The notes under the pieces: model-generated
The model's database searches: none
Seen by the model: only the letters and a program-made list of their open reading frames with translations
What the model was told of the DNA's origin: nothing
Program-made: the position numbers and the translations under genes
NCBI RefSeq assembly: GCF_023716945.1
Contig: NZ_JAMQQF010000001.1
Location: 25,863 to 89,862 of the forward strand
DNA from: Frankia sp. AiPs1
GTDB lineage: Bacteria; Actinomycetota; Actinomycetes; Frankiales; Frankiaceae
DNA: 64,000 nucleotides
Direction: 5' to 3'
In this document: piece by piece, positions 43,964 to 52,504 of the stretch
Layout: each line of letters begins with the position of its first letter
Numbering within the stretch: position 1 is the stretch's first letter

Positions 43964-45366
43964 GCGTCGACGTGTACCTCGGTCTGAGCGCAATCGAGAG
44001 AGGGCGTGCCGTCGCCCGCGCGGCAAGGCGTCACGTTCACCTCGCCGCAGAGCCATTCGTTGTCGTGGGCTACCACCTGCCAGGAGATCCAGGCGCCCCA
44101 ATCGGTCTCCTGTACGGAACCCGCCGTGAACAGCCGACCGTCATCGGAGTCGGCGAGCCCCGCGATCCGAAGCTGCGGTTCGCACAGCTCGCGCAGTTCG
44201 CGATGGCTCTCAACGGCTACGTCGCGCAGTTCGTCCAGCCCTCGGCCAGCAGCAGACGCCCGCAGGACACGCGCGTCCGAATGGGCGGCCCTCAGCTGAT
44301 CGTGGCGAACCAGGCAACCGCGCAGTGGCTGTGTGACCTGATGGGACGGCGGCTGCGCTACCTGAGGTCCGAGGGCGACTGGCCGGTACATCCGAGCCTT
44401 CCCACCGCAGGAGCGCACCTGTCGTTCTTCGCCGGTCAGAGGGTGCCCGGCTCGTCGCTCGTTCTCCCGCTCACCGAGGTACTCGCCCAGCACTGGACCA
44501 CCGGCCAGCTGGCAGCCTTGAACGCGAACATCGCCAGCCAGCTCGCATGGATCAGCGATCCGGACTCGTTGGAGGAAGCCGAGCGCGCACTTCCGGCAGG
44601 TCCAGTGCCCGACCCGGAGTGGGAGGCCCTTGAGCTTCACGACGCGATCAAGGCCTACGGCAAGCTCGTCGAATCGCGCCCGGCCCAGGCGAATAGGCCG
44701 ATGATCCAGGCGATCGACGAGGCATTGCGCCCGTCCTGGCAGGCCTGCTGGCACGCTCTCGACCTACTGGCCGATCTCCCGCCAGCTGAGCGGACCCGCG
44801 ACCGCTGGAGCCATGACGTCCACCAATGGAACCGACACACGGAACGGGTGAGTGCCGGAACGGCGTACTTCCGCAAACGCCCCAAACAGCTGCAGGTCTT
44901 CCGATATCTCACTCGGCTCGAGCGGCTCACCGCCGACCTCAACCGCGAGATGGCCCTCGACGACCCCCTTATCATGGCCGGGTACGTCGCCTCCGGCGAG
45001 GCGCTATCCGGGGACGTCGTCGCCGTCGACCTGTCCGGGCGCCCGCCCCGTCTCCAGGTGCGCCCGCACCTGCCGTTCCTGCGTCCCATCGGCACCGATG
45101 TCTTCTGGCACCCACCTCAAGCCGCGGACGTCAGAAGCCCCGGGAGACCGCCGGTCGTGAGCCTGACCATGACGGGCACGACCACTGACGGAGACGTGAC
45201 CTTCAACGTCACCGCCGGCGCTATCCAGAAAAAGCTCCACCACCGGCTTCCCCGACCCGGACAGCAGGTCGTGTTCTCGCCCTTCGGTCCACGCGACTAC
45301 CACCAGGACACGCTTCCCGCAGAGCTCCCGTGGACCCACGCCGACGATCAAGACGGCGAGCGATGA
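43960..45366 (+). CDS. Unknown 468-aa protein between nuclease and helicase
   Basis: I do not recognise this 468-residue protein. It starts MSVDVYLGLSAIERGRAVAR at an ATG overlapping the nuclease stop. The N-terminal 100 residues are mixed alpha/beta, the middle is largely helical (WQACWHALDLLADLPPAERT, YFRKRPKQLQVFRYLTRLERL), and the last 120 residues look beta-rich (VVSLTMTGTTTDGDVTFNVTA), perhaps an OB-like or barrel domain. No catalytic motif is obvious. Its fixed position suggests a structural or specificity subunit of the complex encoded by this operon. Confidence 0.72.
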   Translation: MSVDVYLGLSAIERGRAVARAARRHVHLAAEPFVVVGYHLPGDPGAPIGLLYGTRREQPTVIGVGEPRDPKLRFAQLAQFAMALNGYVAQFVQPSASSRRPQDTRVRMGGPQLIVANQATAQWLCDLMGRRLRYLRSEGDWPVHPSLPTAGAHLSFFAGQRVPGSSLVLPLTEVLAQHWTTGQLAALNANIASQLAWISDPDSLEEAERALPAGPVPDPEWEALELHDAIKAYGKLVESRPAQANRPMIQAIDEALRPSWQACWHALDLLADLPPAERTRDRWSHDVHQWNRHTERVSAGTAYFRKRPKQLQVFRYLTRLERLTADLNREMALDDPLIMAGYVASGEALSGDVVAVDLSGRPPRLQVRPHLPFLRPIGTDVFWHPPQAADVRSPGRPPVVSLTMTGTTTDGDVTFNVTAGAIQKKLHHRLPRPGQQVVFSPFGPRDYHQDTLPAELPWTHADDQDGER

Positions 45367-46697
45367 CCCCGCAGGACGGCGGCTCTCCAGCCGCCGCACA
45401 CGGTGCCGCCGTCGACCGGATCTGGCAGCTGTTCGACGATCAGGCACGAGCAATTGTGGTCAACTCCCCGCCCGGAGCCGGCAAGTCGACTCTGGTGCAG
45501 CGGACCGCGCAACGTCTCGCCCCAGGCAGCCAGATTCCGATCATTACCCAGACCAACGACCAGGCAGACGACCTGGTCCGCAGCCTCGCGCGCAGCCTCG
45601 CCAACACGACCCTCGCCGTCGGGAGGCTGCACCGGGCCGATCGCTACTCCCCGCCGCCCGGGATCCCCGCCTCGAACAAGATCGAAGACTTGGACAACTG
45701 CCAGATCGTCGTGGCACCAGCCGACAAGTGGGCCTACGTCAAGGAAGATCACCGCTGGGACATCGGCATCATCGACGAGGCCTACCAGGTGTCCTCGGCG
45801 CATCTGGTCCGAATCGCCGCACGATTCGATCGGCTGCTCCTCGTCGGCGACCCCGGCCAGCTCAGTCCCTTCACCACGGCGGAGGAGGCTGCCCTGCGTG
45901 CGACGGGATGCTGGCCACTGGCGACTGCCGCGGGCACAGTCCTCCGCACCTATCCCACCACTCCCACCGTCGAACTCCCGATCTCCTGGCGGCTACCGGA
46001 GAGCGGGGCTCGCGTCGTCGCCGACAGCTTCTACGCGAAGCCCTTCACCGCTGGATCCACAGCCGACGAACGCGGCTTGTGGACGCCCATCCGAGCGGCC
46101 CGCGACGGCCACCTCGACCGCGTCCTCGAAACCGCGATCGAACACGGCTGGTGCCTCCTAGAACTTCCCGAAGCCCTCCTGCCACGCACCGACCCCGAGT
46201 GCGTGGAAGCGATCGTCGACGTCGTACGGCACCTCCTCCTCAGCCGAACACATGTAATCGACAGTGACACGCGAAGACCACTCCGCCCCGCCGACATCGC
46301 GATCGGCGTTACGCATCGCGATCAACGAGAGCGGATACGCGCGCGAATCGACGAGGCGTGCGCCGACCTCGGCGTCCCGCCACGCGAGATCACCGTCGAC
46401 ACGGCCAATAAACTGCAGGGTCGTCAGTTCGAGGTCGTCGTCGCCTGGCACCCTCTCTCTGGGCGACGAGACGCCTCCGCGTTCCACCTCGAATCCGGCC
46501 GGCTCTGCGTCCTCGCCTCTCGCCATCGCCAGGCCTGCATCGTCGTCGCGAGAGCCGGAATCCGTGAGCAACTCGACGCCTACCCCCATAGCGAACCAGT
46601 CTGGCTCGGCGCGACAACGCCAGACATCGACGGCTGGGAAGCTAACCACAGGTTCCTCGACCATCTCGCGGACCATTCAGTCCGCCTCGGAGCATGA
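45363..46697 (+). CDS. SF1-type DNA/RNA helicase
   Basis: This 444-residue helicase is reduced to a minimal core: Walker A SPPGAGKSTL near residue 40, motif II IIDEAYQ, motif III LLVGDPGQLSPF, and the C-terminal motifs THRDQRERIRARI, VDTANKLQGRQFEVVV and LCVLASRHRQACIVVAR. The overall pattern fits the UPF1/Dna2-like SF1B group, here without extra domains. It overlaps the preceding gene by ATGA. Together with the Cas4-like nuclease it resembles a split Dna2-like nuclease-helicase. Confidence 0.82.
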   Translation: MTPQDGGSPAAAHGAAVDRIWQLFDDQARAIVVNSPPGAGKSTLVQRTAQRLAPGSQIPIITQTNDQADDLVRSLARSLANTTLAVGRLHRADRYSPPPGIPASNKIEDLDNCQIVVAPADKWAYVKEDHRWDIGIIDEAYQVSSAHLVRIAARFDRLLLVGDPGQLSPFTTAEEAALRATGCWPLATAAGTVLRTYPTTPTVELPISWRLPESGARVVADSFYAKPFTAGSTADERGLWTPIRAARDGHLDRVLETAIEHGWCLLELPEALLPRTDPECVEAIVDVVRHLLLSRTHVIDSDTRRPLRPADIAIGVTHRDQRERIRARIDEACADLGVPPREITVDTANKLQGRQFEVVVAWHPLSGRRDASAFHLESGRLCVLASRHRQACIVVARAGIREQLDAYPHSEPVWLGATTPDIDGWEANHRFLDHLADHSVRLGA

Positions 46698-47140
46698 GCA
46701 TCGAGGCTGTCAACGGTTTCTGGATCTTGGATCCCGTTCTCGCCAGCGCAGCCAGTCCTGACTTCGTGGTCCGGCTCCACGGCTGGATTGATCGGGGTGC
46801 AGCCCGGGTCGCGCACCTCGACGGGCAGATCGTCGAGGCCCTCGCGGTCGGCCCCGCACCGTGATACGTGCCGGCCCCCGACCGGTCTGAGCTCTACCTC
46901 GAAGCGTTCGTGACGTCTCGGGCGTAGGCCGGCCGTGGAGTCGGCCGGCGGCTGCTCGCCGCGGTGGTCCGCGAGACGACCTCCGACGGCGCCGAACAGG
47001 TACGGGCCGACTGCTGGGCCCGCGGCGACGGAGGACTCTTGCGCTACTACGAGCAGCAGGGCTTCACGCAGGCCGAGACCTTCCACGTCGGCACCTGGTC
47101 CGGACAGCTACTCGTACTCCCGCTCAGCCCACAGTCCTGA
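46694..47140 (+). pseudogene. GNAT acetyltransferase with two in-frame stop codons
   Basis: An ATG overlaps the helicase stop (ATGA) and opens a 148-codon frame of GNAT type: FWILDPVLASAASPDFVVRL at the start, then SELYLEAFVTSR, the acetyl-CoA loop AGRGVGRRLLAAVV, and YYEQQGFTQAETFHVG at the end. It is interrupted by TGA at 46862 (codon 57) and TAG at 46925 (codon 78), with no frameshift anywhere. Single changes from Trp and Tyr codons would explain both. Sequencing error is possible but would need to strike twice. Confidence 0.7.
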
Positions 47141-47486
47141 CCGGCGCGGCGCCGAGCCGATCGAGAAGATCTGCGAGGCGTTGAGAGGTCAGATCGGATC
47201 CGCACGGGGACCGTTCTCGTTGATCGCGCGATGACCTCGACGCAGCGAACGTCGCGACACACCGTGCGGACCCGTCTCTTTGGGGCAGGCGGCGTCGTGA
47301 GCGCCACGATCTCTACGGCGCACTCCGTGGTCAGCCGTAGACGCGGGCCGGGCACATCGACACGACCTGCTACATCGGGCTCGCGTCCCTGGCGAGCTCC
47401 ACGGCGCCCCGTCAGCAGCCAGATGTCACGCACAGCAACAAATTTGGCCGGTCGAGCGGGGACCATCTTTCCGTACGAACCGAATG
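47141..47486. other. Intergenic region, no gene recognised
   Basis: No supported reading frame on either strand; the window between the GNAT pseudogene and the repeated leader motif seems non-coding or too degraded to name. Confidence 0.5.
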
Positions 47487-47490
47487 ATCA

Positions 47491-47509
47491 TGCGTACCAG
47501 CTGCACATT
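47491..47509 (+). repeat. Extra short copy of the leader core motif
   Basis: CATGCGTACCAGC, identical to the core of the lone leader at 11855, occurs here about 95 bases before the full leader copy C, giving this gene two possible binding sites. Confidence 0.6.
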
Positions 47510-47585
47510 TAGGTAGCAGCCGCTGGCCTCGGCGAGTAGGTAGAACTCATTTGACCAGGTCAGATGCTAGTTACGGAGCGTGGTG

Positions 47586-47686
47586 GACCATGTGTACCAG
47601 CATCCGAACCGATTGATCTTGGTTGCTGGCCCCGAAGTCTCTGTACGGCCGGTCGCTAGCCGGGTTCTGGCCAGGGGCGATGCCTC
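47586..47686 (+). promoter_or_regulatory. Conserved leader element of a DUF2637 gene (copy C)
   Basis: It starts GGACCATGTGTACCAGC and stays alignable with copy B at 25080 right up to the start codon of the downstream gene. Differences are scattered point changes, so the element is under constraint or recently duplicated. Confidence 0.8.
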
Positions 47687-48490
47687 GTGACCGCGGCCAT
47701 CGGAACATCATCTTTCGAGTCGAACAAGCGTTCCGAATCTCGGGTGGTTCTGGACGGTTCGACCCGTCTGGTGACCATGATCGTCGGCGTCGTGGTCGCG
47801 CTGACGTTCCTGTTCGGGTTCGGGAATGTCCTCGCGCTCGGGCTACGTCTCGGCGTCCCGATATGGGTCGCACCGCTGGTCGCACCGGCGGTCGACCTGT
47901 CAGTTGTCGGCCTGCTGCTCGGCAGCCGGCAACTTGCCGTGAATGGCGGGCCTGTCAACGTGCTGCGTTCGGCGCGGAGGCTGCTCATCTTCGCGAGCAA
48001 GGTAACTCTCGCGCTGAACATCGCGGAACCCCTGATCGCCGGCCACTACGGCAAGGCAGCGTTCGACGCCGTCGGACCACTGCTGCTTATCGGGTGGGCA
48101 GAAGTCGGCCCGGGACTCCTCTACGCCATGCAAGCCACGGCAGTCCCCACCCGCCGTGACGCCGGGGAGCGCTCGGCCGGCTTGGCGGTATCGGCGGCGC
48201 AGGATGTCCCTTCGGCCTCCGGGACCATCGACCAGCCCAGACAACCAGGGACACCGATTGCGGGCGGGAAGTCGGTGGGCGGCGATGGTGAGGCACGCCA
48301 GCAGGATCTTCTGCACCGAGCACGTGCCGAGGATGTGCTGCACTGGCAGCAGCACCAGCGTCCGATCTCCGCGGAGACGCTGCGGAAGAGGGTGCACGTC
48401 GGTACCGGTACGGCCCGCCGCTTGGTCACCCAACTCCGTACCGAGACTCACGTCGCCCTCGACGGCCTCGGCGAGCCAGCCTCTGCATAG
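47687..48490 (+). CDS. DUF2637 (SpdB-like) membrane protein with C-terminal winged helix, copy C
   Basis: This 267-residue paralogue of the gene at 25182 has the same layout: four-segment DUF2637 core (MIVGVVVALTFLFGFGNVLA and so on), divergent linker, and conserved tail LHWQQHQRPISAETLRKRVH / VGTGTARRLVTQLR. Core and tail are nearly identical between copies while the linker (residues 150-200) differs strongly. That pattern suggests conserved function at both ends and a freely evolving tether. No HNH/HTH gene follows here; the next gene is convergent and ends 118 bp away. Confidence 0.75.
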   Translation: MTAAIGTSSFESNKRSESRVVLDGSTRLVTMIVGVVVALTFLFGFGNVLALGLRLGVPIWVAPLVAPAVDLSVVGLLLGSRQLAVNGGPVNVLRSARRLLIFASKVTLALNIAEPLIAGHYGKAAFDAVGPLLLIGWAEVGPGLLYAMQATAVPTRRDAGERSAGLAVSAAQDVPSASGTIDQPRQPGTPIAGGKSVGGDGEARQQDLLHRARAEDVLHWQQHQRPISAETLRKRVHVGTGTARRLVTQLRTETHVALDGLGEPASA

Positions 48491-48608
48491 AGGCCGTCCG
48501 GCTCGGGCCGGTTCGTGGATGGGGTCAGCGCGAGCCTGCGTCGGCGCGGATCCTGTCGCGACCTCGTTGTCACGCTGAGGCTGGATGAACGGAAGGTGTC
48601 AGCATTGC

Positions 48609-51065
48609 TCACCGGCCTTGGCGACGCCCGCCGCTGGCGGGCACGGCCCAGCCGTCCGGGTGGGGCCAATTCACCAGCGCGGACGGCGGGCGAAGGGTGG
48701 GCAGGAAGCCGACCAGATCCGGCGGCAGCGGCCCGACATGGTCATCGAAGTAGACGTCGACCAGTTGGCGGGTTGTCTCGTCGTACAGGAACAACGCGCC
48801 GCGAGACAGCGAGAGCTGATGCTTCTTGGTCTGGAGGTACCCCCGTAGACGACGCTCCTCGTTCACGAGGTTCGTTCCTGCCGGAAGTGTCGCCCAGACC
48901 AGCAGCCAGCCTTCCTCGCGAACCGTTGTCCCCGCGGTCGGCACTGTCATGCTGCGACCGACCCCATGGTCGGAGGGATGGTCCAGGAGCGCACGCACGT
49001 TCTTTGCCAGCCTGTGCTGTGTCGGCGTGGACCCTTCCAGCAGGGTCGCGCCGATACTCAGCCACCCTTGGACCCTCCGGGCCTCCAGCTCGTCGATGGT
49101 GTCCGCGAGTGGTGATGGCACCATGCGGGGCTTGGGCGCGCCGTCCTCGCCGGCGGACGCGCGCTTGGAGTAGAACCATCGGTCCAGGGCATCGGTTCGG
49201 CTCGTGACGAACGCGGGCGCCTGCTCGCGGTAGCGGCGACGCTCGGCGGTGGTCGGCTCAGGCATGAACGGGAACGCTGCGCGAACCTGGTCGGGATCGG
49301 GCTCTACCCACAGGCCCGCCTCAAAGAAGTAAAGGAAGAGGTCGAGCTCATCCGACGCCCTGAACATCTGCGTGACGTCAGGGTTCCGGCGACGCCGCAG
49401 GTAAAGGAGGAATTCCGCGGGCCGATCGACCAGCTCAACGATCAGTTCCAAGTCGTGCAGGGACACCGTCCATGGGATGTTGCTCGGTTCGAGTATCCCC
49501 GCGCGCACAAGTTCCGCGGTCGCAGTCGTCACGCTCGACAGGTCGTCCAGGCTAACAGCGATGGTGTGCACCTCGCGGATGTGGCTGAGATCGACCCAGC
49601 CCTCGTCCTCGATGCGTACACCGCCGTCGCGCAGGATGGCATCACGCATCCGTCCGCTCTGCATGGCGGCCTTGGTAATGATGCCGGTCAGGTCGGTCCG
49701 AATACGGTTGACTTTGCCGCCACGGGACTGTGCACTGAACGCGACTGCCTTGTCCTCGACGACCAGAGCGACATCGTCCATGAGGACCAGATGGTCGCCT
49801 TCGACCCGCTTCGTGTACTTGTTGGGGTCGCCGCCGTCAAGCTCCTCCTGGGTCGCCGGGACGTAGTACTCGTATCCGTCGCGGAAGTTCGCGCATGGAA
49901 GGACCCGGGCAAGGACACTGCTGATGCGAGTCTCAAGCAGATCGCCGCGGTGCTTCGCGTAGGTCTCCCAGAGAGCAGAATCCTTCAGCTCCGCTTCGAG
50001 TTTCTGGCGGATCGCGTCAGCCGAGAGCGCGTCGTGAGGCAGCATGAAGCGACCAGAGTCGGTGACAACGAGCGGGCGGGTCCGCCAGGGGTTGTCGCCT
50101 GCGGTGAACGCCTCCATTACGGCCGCGGGCGTGGTCGCACTCAGGTCGAGACGGAACCGATCCGCGATGGCGCGAACCCGGTTCTGCGGGACGCCGGTGG
50201 CTGCGACCAGCTCGTCGACGCCGACCGACACGTCGTCCTCGTCCGGCTCCCACGCCGCATCTACCACGGCACGCGCCGCGTCGATGATCTCGGGATCTGC
50301 CTCCGCGTCGGGGTCCGATCCCATCGCCGAGTGGATCGAGTCGGCCATGGCTTGGAACCGCTCGTTCAGCGCGGTCAGCTGCAAGTGGTGAACTGCCGTG
50401 AGCACCGCGAGCGCGTCCATGACGTCGAAGCCGAGCCGGGAGAGCAGCTCGTTGCGTACTTCGTCGTTGTCGTTGAACAGCTGTACGAGGGTCGTCTTGG
50501 CCATGTCGGGGTAGGCACCGTTGCGGACCCACACCTCGTATCCGCGCACGAGGAGGGCAATCATCGCCATCTTGTCGGTAGGCTCGGCGCCAGCGACGGC
50601 GCGGACGTGCGCCAATCGAAACAGGCGGTCCAGTTCGTCCGACGCCTCGGAGACGAACTGGCTGAGTGTCTGGGCCGGTGGTGTCTCCCGAGGTTCGGGA
50701 CTGTTCTCGTTCCGTGCTGCGAGCGCGAGGGCCGTCAGCAACTCGACCCGCGCCGCGCTGGAGGCCGGATCGACCGGGATCTGTCCGGCTGCGGCCCATG
50801 GCAGGAAGGCGAGCCGGGCGACCTCCGCCAGACGGAACGGGTTGAAAGCCTTTAGCCGAGCGGCAAACTGGCTCAGGGTCTCCTCGAACGCGGCATCGAT
50901 CTCGGTGACAGGGTCGTCGGCCTGGGCAATGGAGACAACGAAATCCTGCATCTGTGACATCGAGTTGATGAGGAATTGGGCGTGCACATCGAAGACAGGG
51001 GTGTTCGATGTCGCACGCCGCTGTCTCTTGGTGCGTGCTGCGCGACGCTTCGACTTCGAGGCCAT
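48609..51065 (-). CDS. 818-aa protein with PD-(D/E)XK-like nuclease motif
   Basis: This large protein begins with a very basic tail (KSKRRAARTKRQRRA). The first 300 residues are helical. Around residues 370-440 the pattern GDLLETRISSVLARVL (Glu378), HLVLMDDVALVVEDKAVAF (Asp430, Glu437, Lys439) fits a PD-(D/E)XK nuclease core. The C-terminal 350 residues include YLQTKKHQLSLSRGALFLYD and have no named family that I recognise. A single-gene nuclease defence protein is the best guess. It is flanked by the DUF2637 copy C and divergent from the DUF7662-GIY-YIG gene. Confidence 0.65.
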   Translation of the reverse strand: MASKSKRRAARTKRQRRATSNTPVFDVHAQFLINSMSQMQDFVVSIAQADDPVTEIDAAFEETLSQFAARLKAFNPFRLAEVARLAFLPWAAAGQIPVDPASSAARVELLTALALAARNENSPEPRETPPAQTLSQFVSEASDELDRLFRLAHVRAVAGAEPTDKMAMIALLVRGYEVWVRNGAYPDMAKTTLVQLFNDNDEVRNELLSRLGFDVMDALAVLTAVHHLQLTALNERFQAMADSIHSAMGSDPDAEADPEIIDAARAVVDAAWEPDEDDVSVGVDELVAATGVPQNRVRAIADRFRLDLSATTPAAVMEAFTAGDNPWRTRPLVVTDSGRFMLPHDALSADAIRQKLEAELKDSALWETYAKHRGDLLETRISSVLARVLPCANFRDGYEYYVPATQEELDGGDPNKYTKRVEGDHLVLMDDVALVVEDKAVAFSAQSRGGKVNRIRTDLTGIITKAAMQSGRMRDAILRDGGVRIEDEGWVDLSHIREVHTIAVSLDDLSSVTTATAELVRAGILEPSNIPWTVSLHDLELIVELVDRPAEFLLYLRRRRNPDVTQMFRASDELDLFLYFFEAGLWVEPDPDQVRAAFPFMPEPTTAERRRYREQAPAFVTSRTDALDRWFYSKRASAGEDGAPKPRMVPSPLADTIDELEARRVQGWLSIGATLLEGSTPTQHRLAKNVRALLDHPSDHGVGRSMTVPTAGTTVREEGWLLVWATLPAGTNLVNEERRLRGYLQTKKHQLSLSRGALFLYDETTRQLVDVYFDDHVGPLPPDLVGFLPTLRPPSALVNWPHPDGWAVPASGGRRQGR

Positions 51066-51384
51066 TCGTCAATATCACCACATCGCGCTCGCAGCCTGGA
51101 CCAGGGAGTTCCCACCCTGGGGCTACTCGACCTGGCCTGAGCCGCCTTGCCAGCCCGCTCGTTGCCGGGTAGGTCTGACCGACACGTCCCGTCGGTGCCG
51201 ATGGCGGCCTTGCCGGGTCGACGTCAGCTTGCCAGCATGGCCACGCCCGCGCTCGACGTTGCCGGACCCATCGCGGCCGGCCAGTACGGATCGATCATCT
51301 GCGGCGCTCCGATCAGCAGGAGCTCTGCCGCCCGTTGCCTGTTGGCCAACACGTCCAGGGCCAGAATCCGCCCAGGAGGTTCTG
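51066..51384. promoter_or_regulatory. Divergent intergenic region
   Basis: These 319 bases lie between two divergent starts and must hold both promoters. AGGAGG at 51375-51380 is the ribosome site of the plus-strand gene. I see no other gene; short frames are Ala/Arg-rich shadows. Confidence 0.55.
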
Positions 51385-52158
51385 ATGGGTAGATATGACC
51401 CGCTGACCGCATACCTGCGAGTTGCGGAGGATCGCGGTCAGGCGACGGTGGAGCTGGGGTTCGATCAGATCGGGGAGATTATCGGCTCGTCGCTTCCGGC
51501 GTCGTCGGACCAGCGGCAATGGTGGGCCAACTCCAGCCACAGCCAGGCGTTGGCATGGCGGGCCGCCGGCTTCCACGTCGAGCAGGTGTACCTGGACCGC
51601 CAGCGGGTCCGGTTCGCGCGTGGCACGCGCGGCGGCAGCTACGCCGACCGCGGTCGGATCGCCACGTCACCAGTCCCACACCGCCCTGCTCCGCCCTTGG
51701 TGGACCGCCAGCCGGTGGGAGCTGCGGTCGACGTTCGAGTCCGGCTGTGGTGGCTCGACGCAGGCATGATCACCCTCGATCCGGGTGGGAAGCCGACCTT
51801 CGGCGGCCTCGACGAGGCGCCCGGCCTATACCGGATGACCCTCACCGGCGCAGTGGCCGACATCCGGCCGCAGGTCTACATCGGGGAGACGGACAGCCTG
51901 CGCCGCCGGCTGTCCGTCAACTACCGCAACCCCGGAGTCGGACAGCAGACAAGCCTGCGAATCAACGCCCTGCTGCGCGCGCACCTCGCCGCCGGCGGAC
52001 GTGTCGACCTCGCCCTGGCAACGACGGCGACCCTGTGGCTCGATGGCGTCGAGCGGCCCCTCGACCTGACCCGCAAGGCCGGCCGGCTGCTGGCCGAGAA
52101 CGCCGCGCTCGTGCTCGCGCAGGTCACCGATGACGCGGACATCGTCAACCTCGGTTGA
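51385..52158 (+). CDS. DUF7662 domain fused to a GIY-YIG-like nuclease
   Basis: This is a 257-residue protein. Residues 1-80 (YDPLTAYLRVAEDRGQATVE, LGFDQIGEIIGSSLP, WWANSSHSQALAWRAAGF) match the DUF7662 pattern found next to restriction and defence proteins. Residues about 145-230 read GLYRM...VYIGETDSLRRRLSVNYR...QQTSLRINALL, where the YIG motif and downstream Arg fit a GIY-YIG endonuclease. The start is set by AGGAGG five bases before the ATG; an upstream open frame to 50521 is antisense shadow. The substrate is unknown. Confidence 0.72.
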   Translation: MGRYDPLTAYLRVAEDRGQATVELGFDQIGEIIGSSLPASSDQRQWWANSSHSQALAWRAAGFHVEQVYLDRQRVRFARGTRGGSYADRGRIATSPVPHRPAPPLVDRQPVGAAVDVRVRLWWLDAGMITLDPGGKPTFGGLDEAPGLYRMTLTGAVADIRPQVYIGETDSLRRRLSVNYRNPGVGQQTSLRINALLRAHLAAGGRVDLALATTATLWLDGVERPLDLTRKAGRLLAENAALVLAQVTDDADIVNLG

Positions 52159-52391
52159 CAGTTCCAGCGCATCTCGATCGCGCCGTGCGGCGGTTCGACG
52201 CATTCGCGACCTGCCTACCAGCGCGGCAGGCGTTCCTGGCAGGGTCGAGCCGGGACCCGCTCGCGGAGTTCCCTGAGCGGCTCACCCATGCACTCCTCGG
52301 CGGCATTCTCGCGGCGCCTCGGTCCGAGTCAACTATTACCTGGGCGGATGGCAGGGCCAAAGTACAGGTCCAGCCTTCCTGCCCTCGATGA
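52155..52391 (+). CDS. Small unknown protein coupled to the DUF7662-GIY-YIG gene
   Basis: A TTG overlapping the preceding stop (TTGA) opens a 78-residue frame: HLDRAVRRFDAFATCLPARQ, then EFPERLTHALLGGILAA and ITWADGRAKVQV. The residue mix looks protein-like rather than a shadow, and the overlap suggests re-initiation. No family is recognised and a TTG start lowers confidence. The gap 52392-52504 holds the promoter of the STAND gene. Confidence 0.4.
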   Translation: MTVPAHLDRAVRRFDAFATCLPARQAFLAGSSRDPLAEFPERLTHALLGGILAAPRSESTITWADGRAKVQVQPSCPR

Positions 52392-52504
52392 CCTCGCGAG
52401 GCAGGCTCGTTGGGGTGATCACGTCCGCGTGATCTCTAGGATGGCGTGAGCGGCCCGCCGACTGGGGCGGGCCGGCAGACATCACGGCGCGAAGAGGTGA
52501 CGCG

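Noticed and set aside
47047..47466. 139-codon minus-strand frame after the GNAT pseudogene
   Set aside because: Arg/Pro/Thr-rich with no recognisable motif and overlapping the GNAT reading frame.
49455..50855. 466-codon plus-strand frame
   Set aside because: Antisense to the 818-aa protein; composition is rich in Arg, Gly, Val, His without any domain.
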